This document shows, piece by piece, positions 33,186-44,118 of a DNA stretch of 64,000 nucleotides (position 1 is the first letter of the stretch; each line of letters opens with the position of its first letter). Origin of the DNA: an uncultured Paracoccaceae bacterium (lineage in GTDB: Bacteria; Pseudomonadota; Alphaproteobacteria; Rhodobacterales; Rhodobacteraceae). The DNA lies in the NCBI GenBank assembly GCA_947494445.1, contig CANLVD010000006.1:124001-188000 (forward strand), written 5' to 3'. Position numbers and translations under genes: made by a program. The notes beneath the pieces are model-generated. The model was given only the letters and a program-made list of their open reading frames with translations, was not told where the DNA came from and made no database searches.

Positions 33186-33953
33186 TTACGATCCGGGACG
33201 GGCCGCGCGGGCGCGGGGGCCGTGAAAATAGTCATGCACCCACGGGTGGTCGACTTCCAACATATCTTCCATGGTGCCAGTCACCAGCACTTTCTTTTCC
33301 GCCAGCACTGCAATGCGGTCGCAGATTGCGTGCAGGCTGTCCAGATCATGGGTCACGCAAAAGACGCTCAGGTTCAGCGCCTGCTGCAACTCACGGATCA
33401 GGTCGTCGAACTGTGCCGCACCTATCGGATCCAGACCGGCGGTCGGCTCATCAAGAAACACGATCTCGGGATCAAGGGCCAATGCGCGTGCAAGGCCTGC
33501 GCGTTTGCGCATCCCACCCGACAGTTGAGAGGGGTATTTTGCCCCGGTGCCCGGTGGCAGCCCCACCATCGCGATCTTCAGATCAGCAAGCGAACGGCGG
33601 GTGTCGTCATCCAGATCGACATGGGCTTTCATTGCCGCCTCGATGTTCTGGCGCACCGTGAGCGAGGAGAACAGCGCACCATCCTGAAACATAACCCCCC
33701 AACGGCGGCTGACCGTATGCAATGCGTCCGCTCCACCGGTGGACAGGTTCGTACCCCAGGCCGTGATTGTCCCCTCGCGGGGCGTCTGCAACCCCGTGAT
33801 CGAGCGCAGAAGCACCGATTTTCCAGTGCCCGAGCCACCAACCACGCCCAGCACCTCACCACGATAGATGTCCAGATCAAGCCCGTCGTGAACGCGTTGA
33901 GTGCCAAACTGATTGACCAGTCCCCGCACAGTGATCATCACCTCACCGGTCAT
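33186..33953 (-). CDS. ABC transporter ATP-binding protein, MlaF-type
   Basis: 255 residues with the full ABC set: Walker A GGSGTGKSVLL (about 39-46), signature LSGGMRKRAGLARALALDP, Walker B EIVFLDEPTAGLDP, and the H-loop in CVTHDLDSL. The LSGGMRKR form is typical of MlaF/Ttg2A. It powers the permease encoded by the overlapping upstream gene (ATGA overlap at 33950-33953). It sits on the cytoplasmic face of the inner membrane. Confidence 0.93.
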   Translation of the reverse strand: MTGEVMITVRGLVNQFGTQRVHDGLDLDIYRGEVLGVVGGSGTGKSVLLRSITGLQTPREGTITAWGTNLSTGGADALHTVSRRWGVMFQDGALFSSLTVRQNIEAAMKAHVDLDDDTRRSLADLKIAMVGLPPGTGAKYPSQLSGGMRKRAGLARALALDPEIVFLDEPTAGLDPIGAAQFDDLIRELQQALNLSVFCVTHDLDSLHAICDRIAVLAEKKVLVTGTMEDMLEVDHPWVHDYFHGPRARAARPGS

Positions 33954-35062
33954 ACGCCCACCACCTGAAAGAAGACCGAGAAGATCGCGTCCGCTGTCAA
34001 CACGGTGATGATCGACAGGACAACCGAGCGTGAGGTCAGACGGCCAAGCGATTCCGCGTTGCCGCCCACATTCATGCCCTGATAGCAGCCGATCACCCCG
34101 ATGATCAGACCAAAAACCGGTGCCTTGATCAGGCCGATCAGGTAATGCCAGACGTCAAACCCGTCATTGAGCCGGGTGACGAAGGCACCTGGTGATACGC
34201 CAAGCTCGATCCATGCCATCATCGCGCCGCCCAGCAGTCCCATGACATCGGCTACAAAACCGAGCACCGGCAGCATGATGACGATGGCCAGCACGCGCGG
34301 CAGCACCAGCACGTCAACCGGCTCAAGACCAAGTGTGCGCATGGCGTCGATCTCTTCCCTCATCTTCATCGAGCCGATGGCGGCGGTAAAAGCTGAGCCC
34401 GAGCGGCCAGCAACGATGATCGCGGTCAGAAGAATGCCAAGTTCGCGCAGGATCGAGATGGCAATCAGATCGACCACAAAGATCTCGGCCCCGAACTGGC
34501 GAAGCTGTGCGGCTCCCTGAAACGCAAGCACCACACCTATCAGAAAGGCCATGAGCGAGATGATCGGCACAGCGTCGATGCAAATGGCTTTCATGTGGTA
34601 AAACAGTGCTGTGAACCGCAGGCGGGTCGGGCGCAGGATGCCCAGAATAATATGCCAGATGACCTGACCCAGAAAGGCCGTGATCTCGCCCATGGCGCGC
34701 CAGCCGTCGTGCAGGCCGCGCCCCAATGTCTCCAGCCCGTAGACAAGACCATATTCCTTTGGATCAGGTTCGACCCTGTCGCGCAGATTGTTCTCAACCA
34801 CAGTGATCAAACGCCGGTGGGCGTCCGAGAGCGTTTCGATGCTGACTGATTGTCCGAGTTTGCGCCGCTCTGCCGCGGTCTTGAGCAACAACCACGCTCC
34901 GGCGGTATCCAGAGTTGCATCCTTGGCTATCTGGAACACAAGGGCCGCATGTCGGTCGACCGCGCTCAAAGCGGGTCTGGCGTTCTCGATGTCATCGACC
35001 TTCAGGCTTCCGGTCAACCGGGCAAGGGTGCGCTGGCTGTCGCTGTCGAAGCTCAGATCCAT
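33950..35062 (-). CDS. MlaE-family lipid ABC permease with an N-terminal STAS domain
   Basis: 370 residues. Residues about 1-95 resemble a STAS domain (KVDDIENARPALSAVDRHAALVFQI, TAGAWLLLKTA), doing in one chain what the separate MlaB protein does in E. coli. The remaining part is the MlaE permease with about five or six helices and the family segments GRSGSAFTAAIGSMKMREEIDAM and MGLLGGAM. It transports lipid with MlaF and the MCE protein. It begins 16 bp after the end of the TRAP dctM gene on the same strand, so co-transcription with the TRAP system is possible. Confidence 0.9.
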   Translation of the reverse strand: MDLSFDSDSQRTLARLTGSLKVDDIENARPALSAVDRHAALVFQIAKDATLDTAGAWLLLKTAAERRKLGQSVSIETLSDAHRRLITVVENNLRDRVEPDPKEYGLVYGLETLGRGLHDGWRAMGEITAFLGQVIWHIILGILRPTRLRFTALFYHMKAICIDAVPIISLMAFLIGVVLAFQGAAQLRQFGAEIFVVDLIAISILRELGILLTAIIVAGRSGSAFTAAIGSMKMREEIDAMRTLGLEPVDVLVLPRVLAIVIMLPVLGFVADVMGLLGGAMMAWIELGVSPGAFVTRLNDGFDVWHYLIGLIKAPVFGLIIGVIGCYQGMNVGGNAESLGRLTSRSVVLSIITVLTADAIFSVFFQVVGV

Positions 35063-35078
35063 GCAATGCCCCTCAAGG

Positions 35079-36488
35079 CTATAGCCCCAGCAACAGCGAC
35101 GGCAACCAAAGCACGATGCCGGGGAAGGCGATCAGACCGGCAATGGTCAGCGCATCGGCAAGAAAGAAGGGGGATGCACCCTTGAAGACGTCCTGAACAG
35201 AGACATCTGGATGCACGCCTGCCACCACAAAGCAGTTCAACCCAATGGGCGGCGTGATCAGACAAAGCTCCGCCATTTTGACCACGATGATGCCGAACCA
35301 GATGGCGCAGGCAACTGAGGACATGCCAAAGGCACTGTCAGCTGCTGCCACGCCCTCACCGCCATTCAACGCGATGACAGCCGGGAAAACCACCGGAAGG
35401 GTCAGCAGCAACATGCCGATGGCATCCATGAACATGCCCAGAACCGCATAGGCCAGCAGGATGTAGATCAATGTCAGCATGGGGCTTTGCTCAAGACCCG
35501 AGATCCAATCGGCGAAAGTGCCGGGCAGATCGGCAAAGCCAAGAAAGCGCACATAGACCAGCACGCCCCAGATGATCGTGAAGATCATCACCGACAGTTT
35601 GGCGGTCTCAAGCAACGCGGATTTTAGTTCTTTCCACCGCATGCCACGCCAAAGCGCCATCAGGAAGACAACGAAAGCTCCAAGCGCGCCGCCCTCTGTC
35701 GGTGTGCCCCAAGCGTCTCCGCCGAAGGGGTTGTAGATGAAGAAAATGATGATCACGACAACAAAGAGGATCGGCAATGCACCGGGCAGGGAAGCAAAAC
35801 GTTCCCCCCATGTGAAGCCGCGCACTGGCGGCCCGAAGTTCTTGAACGTCAGGGCAAGCCCCACGACCAACCCGCCGTAGATCACAGCTGAAAATGCACC
35901 GGGCAGGAAGCCTGCAAGCAACAGCGCGCCCACGTCCTGCTCAACAATGATCGCATAGATCACCAGAATGGCCGAAGGAGGGATCAGCGACGCAAGCGTC
36001 CCTGCTGCTGCCACCACGCCTGCGGCAAAGCGCTTGTCATAGCCGATGGCCAGCATTTCAGGGATCGCGATCCGGGCGAAAACTGCTGATGTCGCAACTG
36101 ATGCGCCGGAAACTGCGGCAAAGCCGGCTGTCGCAAAAACCGTGGAGACGCCAAGCCCCCCGGGAAGCCAGCCAACCCATCGTTTGGCCGCCTCAAACAG
36201 GGCCTTGGTCAGGCCCGCATAATAGGCCAGATAGCCGATCAGGATGAAGGTCGGGATCAGGGACAGGGCCTGCGAGGCCACTTTGGAATGCGGAACCTGA
36301 CCGGCGGTCTTGGCCGCCACGGTCAGTGCCCACATGAATTGTTCCGGGTCGTAGCCCTTCTTTGCCCAGAAGATCCAGATCAGCCCGGTCATCCCGGCAA
36401 GGGCCGCAGCGAAGGCCACACGCATTCCCAGCACGACCATCACGATCATGCCGGCTGTGGTCCAGATGCCAATATCGACGGAACTCAT
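35079..36488 (-). CDS. dctM: TRAP transporter large membrane subunit (DctM)
   Basis: 469 residues, somewhat longer than the usual 430, with about 12-13 membrane helices. Recognisable DctM parts are an early MRVAFAAALAG helix, the GFAAVSGASVATSAVFARIAIPEM segment, ASLIPPSAILVIYAIIVEQDVG, and the C-terminal GMFMDAIGMLLLTLPVVFPAV. It is the ion-coupled channel of the TRAP system. Its start overlaps the dctQ stop. Near residue 230-245 there is a short hydrophilic insert (YNPFGGDAWGTPTEGG). Confidence 0.93.
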   Translation of the reverse strand: MSSVDIGIWTTAGMIVMVVLGMRVAFAAALAGMTGLIWIFWAKKGYDPEQFMWALTVAAKTAGQVPHSKVASQALSLIPTFILIGYLAYYAGLTKALFEAAKRWVGWLPGGLGVSTVFATAGFAAVSGASVATSAVFARIAIPEMLAIGYDKRFAAGVVAAAGTLASLIPPSAILVIYAIIVEQDVGALLLAGFLPGAFSAVIYGGLVVGLALTFKNFGPPVRGFTWGERFASLPGALPILFVVVIIIFFIYNPFGGDAWGTPTEGGALGAFVVFLMALWRGMRWKELKSALLETAKLSVMIFTIIWGVLVYVRFLGFADLPGTFADWISGLEQSPMLTLIYILLAYAVLGMFMDAIGMLLLTLPVVFPAVIALNGGEGVAAADSAFGMSSVACAIWFGIIVVKMAELCLITPPIGLNCFVVAGVHPDVSVQDVFKGASPFFLADALTIAGLIAFPGIVLWLPSLLLGL

Positions 36489-37123
36489 GACCGCTCCTCG
36501 AAGCCTGAAACGGTGGCCGCTTCGTTCGCGGCCTGGGTCGCGGCATCCTCGATCAGAGGCACTGCAATGGGCGTCAGGCTTCCGGTCAGGATCGCGCGCG
36601 CATAGGCCCAGATCTGAAGGCTCAGCCGCAGACAGAGCACGCCAAAGGCCACCGGCACCAGAAGCTTGGCAGGCCAGAGCGGCAGGTTGATGTCAAAGCT
36701 GCTGTCGCGTGACCAGAGCGGTGCGTTGAAATCGAAAGAGCGTTGAAAATGCGCGAATGATCCCCAGACCATCAGGACCATCAGAAGCAGAATAAAAGAC
36801 GTGGTGATGAACTCTGCCATCCACAGCACGCGGCCTCTGAGATTGCCAACGACAAGATCCATGCGGATATGGCCCCCCAGACGCTGGGTATAGGCGACCC
36901 CCATGAAGGCAATCAGCGGCATGGCCTGTTCGATCCAGTCGACATAGCCGGGCAGGGGCTGTTGCAGGAAATTGCGGCCGCCAACGCTGATCACCGCAAG
37001 GATCATCAGCGAAAACACCGCGATCCCACTGAGCAGCGCCAGTATTGTTTCAAGTTTGAACAAAAGGCGATCCAGACGACTGAGCGTTGAGCCGTCCTCC
37101 AGAACCGAAGCGCTGCCAGCCAT
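36485..37123 (-). CDS. dctQ: TRAP transporter small membrane subunit (DctQ)
   Basis: 212 residues with four membrane helices: about 20-45, 55-75 (WIEQAMPLIAFMGVAYTQRLGGHIRMDL, typical of DctQ), 95-115 and 150-175. It is longer than average because of extra residues between helices 3 and 4. It pairs with DctM, whose gene overlaps its stop, and is preceded by the periplasmic binding protein gene. Confidence 0.9.
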   Translation of the reverse strand: MAGSASVLEDGSTLSRLDRLLFKLETILALLSGIAVFSLMILAVISVGGRNFLQQPLPGYVDWIEQAMPLIAFMGVAYTQRLGGHIRMDLVVGNLRGRVLWMAEFITTSFILLLMVLMVWGSFAHFQRSFDFNAPLWSRDSSFDINLPLWPAKLLVPVAFGVLCLRLSLQIWAYARAILTGSLTPIAVPLIEDAATQAANEAATVSGFEERS

Positions 37124-37185
37124 TGTGATTGCCTTTCAAAATGGTCCGGGGCCGCCCAAAAGGAACGGCCCCGGATCCAAACGCG

Positions 37186-38187
37186 TTACTTCAACATGCC
37201 TTGCACCAGATCAAGAAGATCCTGTGCCGGAAGGCCGCGTGCAGCGTTCTCTTCAACCCATGCTGAGGCAGCAGGTCCGGCAACCGCATCCCGGAATGCT
37301 GTCAATGCATCTGCGTCATAGGTAACCCGCTCGATGCCCTTCTCGTCCAGAAGCGGGCCCCAAGCGTCCATGGTTGCGCCATTGTAGTTAGACACGTAAT
37401 GGGCCAGTGATTCATCGATCGAGCTCATCAGCGCCTCTTTCTCCGCATCACTGAGCGAATTCAGCGCGTCCGTGTTGGCCACAACCGGACAGTTTACCGT
37501 GCCGGGATTCAGGTTCGTGGTCCACCAGGTTGCGTTCTCGACAGTGCCAAAGGACATATGCGCATGCGGTGCAAAGCTCACCGCCTTGACCACGCCACTG
37601 TCCAGCGCCTGACGCACTTCGGTTGCAGACATCGAGGTGGGGACAGCGCCGACTGCCGCCATGGCCTTGCCGATCCCGCCTGTCGCACGCACAGCCAGAC
37701 CTTTATAGTCGGCCAGCGTTTTTGGCGCGTCACCCACGCCCACGATGTTATACTGTGGCAGCGGGGATGGCATCAGCAGCGTAGCGTTCCAGCGCGCCAG
37801 ATCAGCGACAGTGGCCGGGTGCTGATAGACAGCCATCGAAACCTCGATCTCCTTTTCCAGGCTGTCCACGCCCAGGAACGGCAATTCCAGCACTGTGATC
37901 GACGGGTTCTTGTCCGCATGATAGCCGGCGCAGAACTGCGCCATCTCAAATGCACCGATCGAAATCCCGTCAAGGTTTTCGCGGTTCTTCGACAGACCAC
38001 CGTATGAGATGTTGAGGGTAAATTCCCCATTGGTCTTTTCCGAGACCAGTTCGGCAAGCTTCTCTACATGCTCGGTAAAGGCCCGCCGCTTGCCCCAGAG
38101 GGACACATTCCATTCTGTTGCCAGTGCCTCGCCCGCGAAGGCAAGGGACAAGGTCGACAGGATGGCCAGTTTGGTGACACGTTTCAT
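37186..38187 (-). CDS. dctP: TRAP transporter periplasmic solute-binding protein (DctP)
   Basis: 333 residues from the ATG at 38187 with GGGAGAGAAG directly upstream. A signal peptide (LAILSTLSLAFAGEALA) is followed by the DctP fold: EWNVSLWGKRRAFTEHVEKLAELV, VLELPFLG, KGLAVRATG and ATEVRQALDSGVVKAVSF. The arginine in AVRATGG normally binds the ligand carboxylate, so an organic acid is likely. It is the first gene of dctPQM and is divergent from an XRE regulator gene, which may control it. Confidence 0.92.
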   Translation of the reverse strand: MKRVTKLAILSTLSLAFAGEALATEWNVSLWGKRRAFTEHVEKLAELVSEKTNGEFTLNISYGGLSKNRENLDGISIGAFEMAQFCAGYHADKNPSITVLELPFLGVDSLEKEIEVSMAVYQHPATVADLARWNATLLMPSPLPQYNIVGVGDAPKTLADYKGLAVRATGGIGKAMAAVGAVPTSMSATEVRQALDSGVVKAVSFAPHAHMSFGTVENATWWTTNLNPGTVNCPVVANTDALNSLSDAEKEALMSSIDESLAHYVSNYNGATMDAWGPLLDEKGIERVTYDADALTAFRDAVAGPAASAWVEENAARGLPAQDLLDLVQGMLK

Positions 38188-38348
38188 TCTTCTCTCCCAG
38201 TTTGAACCTGTGTTCGCGCAACACAACACCCGATACCGGGCCAAAGGGCAAGACCATAGATGGGCGAGAGGGTTTGTCGCGGTGCGCCGCGCTTGGCTTG
38301 CGTGTCTGGATGTGTCATCTCAAGGCCACGCGGGAATTGGAGATCAGG

Positions 38349-38747
38349 ATGGATCACGACACGCAAACTGAAACCGAAGACGATTATTCTGACGTGGCGG
38401 CCACTTTCGGTGATCGCGTGACGGCGGCAAGAACCGCGTTGGGCATGACCCAGTCTCAATTGGCACGCAGGCTTGGCATCAAGCATGAGACGCTGGTGAA
38501 ATGGGAAGATGACCGCTCCGAGCCGCGGGCCAATCGTCTGCAAATGCTGGCGGGCATTCTGAACGTATCTATCATCTGGCTGATGAGCGGCACGGGCGAG
38601 GGTGGACCCAACTACGAACAGGACAATGACGAGCCCCTGATGCTTGAAGAGATCCTGACCGAGATGCGCACCATCCGCGAAATCCAGCTGACCCTGCATG
38701 CCCGACTTGGCAAGCTGGAAAAGCAGTTGCGCGGGGCAATGGGGTGA
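38349..38747 (+). CDS. XRE-family helix-turn-helix regulator
   Basis: 132 residues from the ATG at 38349. The HTH_3 domain covers about 18-75 (VTAARTALGMTQSQLARRLGIKHETLVKWEDDRSEPRANRL). The C-terminal part is acidic, then helical (LEEILTEMRTIREIQLTLHARLGKLEKQL) and probably a dimerisation coil. Its stop overlaps the GTG of sdhE. It also diverges from dctP across 161 bp, so both genes are candidate targets. Confidence 0.88.
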   Translation: MDHDTQTETEDDYSDVAATFGDRVTAARTALGMTQSQLARRLGIKHETLVKWEDDRSEPRANRLQMLAGILNVSIIWLMSGTGEGGPNYEQDNDEPLMLEEILTEMRTIREIQLTLHARLGKLEKQLRGAMG

Positions 38748-39025
38748 AGGAACCCGTCAAGGTCGCAGACGAGACGCGCGAGACGCGGCTCAAACGCCTT
38801 CGGATGCGCTGCTGGCGGCGCGGCACCAAGGAAATGGACATGATCCTTGGCCCATTTGCCGACGGCCCGATGTCTGGTTTGTCGGATACAGACCTGACTT
38901 TGTTCGAAGAATTATTGTCCGAAAACGATCAGGATCTTTACGCCTGGATCAGTGGGCGGGAAGAACCCAACCCGTCGTTTTTGGTTCAAATTGGCTGGAT
39001 TAAGCATCATTTGGCGCAAAAATAG
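38744..39025 (+). CDS. sdhE: FAD assembly factor SdhE (succinate dehydrogenase assembly factor 2)
   Basis: 93 residues from a GTG overlapping the XRE stop (GTGA). The family motif RRGTKEMDMILG stands where SdhE has its conserved RGxxExD, preceded by RLRMRCW, and DLYAWISGREEP follows. It helps attach FAD covalently to the succinate dehydrogenase flavoprotein. The sdh operon is not in this window. Translational coupling to an XRE regulator is an unexpected arrangement. Confidence 0.9.
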   Translation: MKEPVKVADETRETRLKRLRMRCWRRGTKEMDMILGPFADGPMSGLSDTDLTLFEELLSENDQDLYAWISGREEPNPSFLVQIGWIKHHLAQK

Positions 39026-39107
39026 CCAAAATAACGAGTGGCTTTTAACCTGTTGTTTTGATTTTCCCGCCATCTCTGCCTGCAAGAGACACATGGCGGA
39101 GACCCCG

Positions 39108-39617
39108 ATGAATATGCAAGTTCAGTCAGAAGATGCCTTGAACCAGGGGCAGGAACGCGCCTTTTTCAGCTCCTATCTGGAAACCCTGTCGATGGTCGAA
39201 CGGCTTCACCGATTGCTTCTTGACGTGATCAAGGATGAATTCGAACGGCTGGGACTGCTCGACATCAATGCGGTGCAGGCGCTCTTGCTGTTTAATGTGG
39301 GCACCAATGAAGTGACTGCAGGGGAACTGAAATCCCGAGGGTACTATCAGGGCTCGAATGTCTCCTACAATCTCAAGAAACTGGTGGAAGCAGGCTATAT
39401 GCACCACCAGAAGTGCAACATCGACAGACGGGCTGTGCGGGTGCGTCTGACCGAAAAGGGCCGCAACATCTGTGATACGGTGTCCAAATTATTTGAGCGC
39501 CACGCAGAAGGCATCGAGGATCGCAAAGTCCTTGGCGAGATGAGCCTTGCCGAAATCAACGACAGCCTGCGCCGGATGGAACGATACTGGACCGACCAGA
39601 TCCGCTACATTTACTGA
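39108..39617 (+). CDS. MarR-family regulator, LdtR-like
   Basis: 169 residues from the ATG at 39108, which has GGAG 7 bases upstream; ATG 39093 is also in frame. The winged helix region is conserved with alphaproteobacterial LdtR: ETLSMVERLHRLLLDVIKDEFERLG, DINAVQALLLFNVG, LKSRGYYQGSNVSYNLKKLVEAGY and DRRAVRVRLT. LdtR of Liberibacter and Sinorhizobium controls an L,D-transpeptidase and osmotic stress tolerance. Here the gene stands alone upstream of ligA, with no transpeptidase beside it. Family call firm; the LdtR name rests on remembered similarity. Confidence 0.8.
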   Translation: MNMQVQSEDALNQGQERAFFSSYLETLSMVERLHRLLLDVIKDEFERLGLLDINAVQALLLFNVGTNEVTAGELKSRGYYQGSNVSYNLKKLVEAGYMHHQKCNIDRRAVRVRLTEKGRNICDTVSKLFERHAEGIEDRKVLGEMSLAEINDSLRRMERYWTDQIRYIY

Positions 39618-39780
39618 TCCCTTGAGAGGGGCAGTGTTTGATCCGCTTTTGCCGGGTCGCAGGCTTTTGCGCCCCATCTGATTGTTCAGAGAGTTTTTGA
39701 AAACCAGTTGATTTCACGGATGTAGCGCTGGACGCCCGCGCAGCTTCACAGCTAAATTGGCCCCGATACGGCACGGGTAG

Positions 39781-41934
<2,154 letters not shown>

Positions 41935-41935
41935 C

Positions 41936-44026
41936 ATGTCCGGTCGCCCCGAAGCCCTGTTTGGATTGTTCGCCGATGTGCAGGGGCTTGATGGTATCGG
42001 CCCAAAAACCGCGCAATTGCTTGAGCGGATCGACATCACCCGGCCGCGCGACCTGCTCTATACCTTGCCAACCGGTGGCATCGATCGCTCAGTGCATCAA
42101 TCGGTGCTGGATGTGCCCTTGCCCGCAACAGTGACCGTTCAGGTTCGCATCCAATCGCACCAACCCGCCAGTGCCAAGAACAGGCCCTACCGGGTCACAG
42201 TGCAGGATGGGCGCACCAGTTTTCAGTTGGTGTTTTTCCATGCCCGTGGGGACTGGCTGAAACGGCAGTTGCCGGTTGGGGAGCTGCGGTTCGTCTCGGG
42301 CCGGGTGGAGGTGTTTGATGGCATCGCCCAGATGGTCCACCCCGATCACATTTTGACAGAGCCTGAGCTTGAGAGCCTGACAGGCTTCGAGCCTGTCTAT
42401 CCCCTGACCGCCGGGCTGACCCAGAAAACCCTGTTCCGCGCCAGCAGAAGTGTCCTTGAGCGGCTGCCGGATTTGCCCGAGTGGATATCGCCTGACGTGA
42501 TGCAAAGGGAGGGATGGCCGAAATGGTCTGATGCCATGCTGACAGCCCATGCGCCGCAATCCCTCAAGGATCTGTCCACGGATACGCCCCACAAACGACG
42601 TCTGGCCTATGATGAATTTCTGTCCCACCAGATTACCCTGTCAATTGCGCGCGCGCGGCTCAAACGCAAGAAGGGCAAGCCAACCACAGGCACAGGGGTG
42701 ATGCAGGAGGCCGTCCTCACCGCAATGCCGTTCAAGCCAACCGGGGCGCAAACCCGCTCGGTCACAGAAATTGCAGCCGATCTGGCCAGTTCCCAGCGGA
42801 TGAACCGCCTGCTGCAAGGCGACGTCGGTTCGGGCAAGACGCTGGTCGCGCTTCTGGCCATGCTGATCGTGGTTGAAGGAGGAGGGCAGGCAGCCCTCAT
42901 GGCGCCGACCGAAATTCTGGCCCGCCAGCATCTGGAAAGCCTGCAACCGCTGGCCGAGGTGGCGGGCATCTCCCTGCTTCTGCTCACCGGGCGCGACAAG
43001 GGAGACGCGCGCCGTGAAAAGCTTGCGGCCATGGCAAGCGGTCGGTCGGGTATTGTTCTTGGCACCCACGCGCTGTTTCAGTCGGACGTGGAATTCGCCG
43101 ATCTGCGGCTGGCCGTGATTGATGAGCAGCACCGCTTTGGTGTGCGCCAGCGCATGGATCTCAGCGCAAAGGGGGAAGCCGTCGACGTGCTGGTCATGAC
43201 GGCAACACCCATTCCCCGCTCTCTGTCACTGGCGCAATATGGCGATATGGATGTCTCTGTGCTGGATGAAAAACCACCCGGGCGCAAGCCTGTGGACACG
43301 GTGATCGTCTCGTCGTCCCGGCTGGATCAGATCATTGATCGCCTGCGGTCAGCCATCAATCAGGGCAGGCAGGCCTATTGGGTCTGCCCGCTGGTCGAGG
43401 AATCCGAAGTGGTCGAGATGACGGCCGCGCAGGAACGTTTCCGCGCGCTCAGCGTCGCATTGGGGGCCGAGCATGTCGGGCTGGTCCATGGCCAATTACC
43501 GCCCGCCGAGAAGGATGCAGCCATGGCCGCCTTCGTGGCGGGCAAGACCCGGGTTCTAGTGGCGACCACGGTGATTGAAGTTGGCGTAAATATCCCCAAC
43601 GCCTCGATCATGGTGATCGAACAGGCCGAACGCTTTGGCTTGGCCCAGTTGCACCAGCTGCGCGGCCGGGTCGGGCGCGGAGCCGAGGCCTCAACCTGTT
43701 TGCTGGTCTATGACACGCCCCTTGGCGACACCGCACGGTCCCGGCTCGAGATCATGCGCGAGACCGAAGACGGGTTCCGCATTGCCGAAGAAGATCTGCG
43801 CCTGCGGGGTGCAGGTGACGTGCTGGGCGTTCAGCAATCCGGGCTGCCGAAGTTCCGCATTGCCGATCTTGAAAGCCAGACATCCCTGATGAAAATGGCT
43901 CAGGATGACGCCCGGTTTCTGCTCACGCAGGACCCTGAACTTGACAGTGACAGAGGCAAAGCCATCCGCACGCTGCTCTATCTGATGGACCGCGATCAAT
44001 CGATCCGCCTGCTGCAAGTGGGGTAG
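41936..44026 (+). CDS. recG: ATP-dependent DNA helicase RecG
   Basis: 696 residues. The N-terminal wedge/OB domain (about 50-150) is followed by two helicase lobes. Walker A is GDVGSGKT at 295-302, motif II is DEQHRFG (the RecG/Mfd form of DExH), TATPIPRSL is motif III, and the C-terminal lobe has QLRGRVGRG (motif VI) and the RecG TRG-like tail (LRGAGDVLGVQQSG). It reverses stalled forks and processes Holliday junctions. It starts one base after ligA. The SOS-boxed mini-gene begins 92 bp downstream. Confidence 0.96.
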   Translation: MSGRPEALFGLFADVQGLDGIGPKTAQLLERIDITRPRDLLYTLPTGGIDRSVHQSVLDVPLPATVTVQVRIQSHQPASAKNRPYRVTVQDGRTSFQLVFFHARGDWLKRQLPVGELRFVSGRVEVFDGIAQMVHPDHILTEPELESLTGFEPVYPLTAGLTQKTLFRASRSVLERLPDLPEWISPDVMQREGWPKWSDAMLTAHAPQSLKDLSTDTPHKRRLAYDEFLSHQITLSIARARLKRKKGKPTTGTGVMQEAVLTAMPFKPTGAQTRSVTEIAADLASSQRMNRLLQGDVGSGKTLVALLAMLIVVEGGGQAALMAPTEILARQHLESLQPLAEVAGISLLLLTGRDKGDARREKLAAMASGRSGIVLGTHALFQSDVEFADLRLAVIDEQHRFGVRQRMDLSAKGEAVDVLVMTATPIPRSLSLAQYGDMDVSVLDEKPPGRKPVDTVIVSSSRLDQIIDRLRSAINQGRQAYWVCPLVEESEVVEMTAAQERFRALSVALGAEHVGLVHGQLPPAEKDAAMAAFVAGKTRVLVATTVIEVGVNIPNASIMVIEQAERFGLAQLHQLRGRVGRGAEASTCLLVYDTPLGDTARSRLEIMRETEDGFRIAEEDLRLRGAGDVLGVQQSGLPKFRIADLESQTSLMKMAQDDARFLLTQDPELDSDRGKAIRTLLYLMDRDQSIRLLQVG

Positions 44027-44049
44027 GCGTTCTCAACGGTTCCTTAAAT

Positions 44050-44064
44050 GTTCTTAAAAAGTTC
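44050..44064 (+). promoter_or_regulatory. LexA (SOS) box 1, GTTCTTAAAAAGTTC
   Basis: Exact match to the alphaproteobacterial LexA site GTTC-N7-GTTC. It abuts the putative -35 element TTGACG (44065-44070) of the mini-gene at 44119. Confidence 0.85.
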
Positions 44065-44085
44065 TTGACGAATCTGCGTTAGTGA

Positions 44086-44100
44086 GAACATAGTAGGAAC
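44086..44100 (-). promoter_or_regulatory. LexA (SOS) box 2, GAACATAGTAGGAAC
   Basis: GAAC-N7-GAAC, the reverse complement of the same LexA consensus. It covers the likely -10 region (CATAGT, 44089-44094) and lies 18 bases before the mini-gene start. Two exact sites within 51 bp bracketing one promoter are very unlikely by chance. Confidence 0.85.
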
Positions 44101-44118
44101 ATCAACGGGGAGCACATC

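Noticed and set aside
39687-39701. LexA-like GTTCAGAGAGTTTTT upstream of ligA
   Set aside because: The second half does not read GTTC, so it is only a half-site.
44044-44057. Possible CtrA site TTAA-N6-TTAA
   Set aside because: The CtrA consensus needs a 7-base spacer. The A/T-rich bases are better explained by the LexA box and promoter at the same place.
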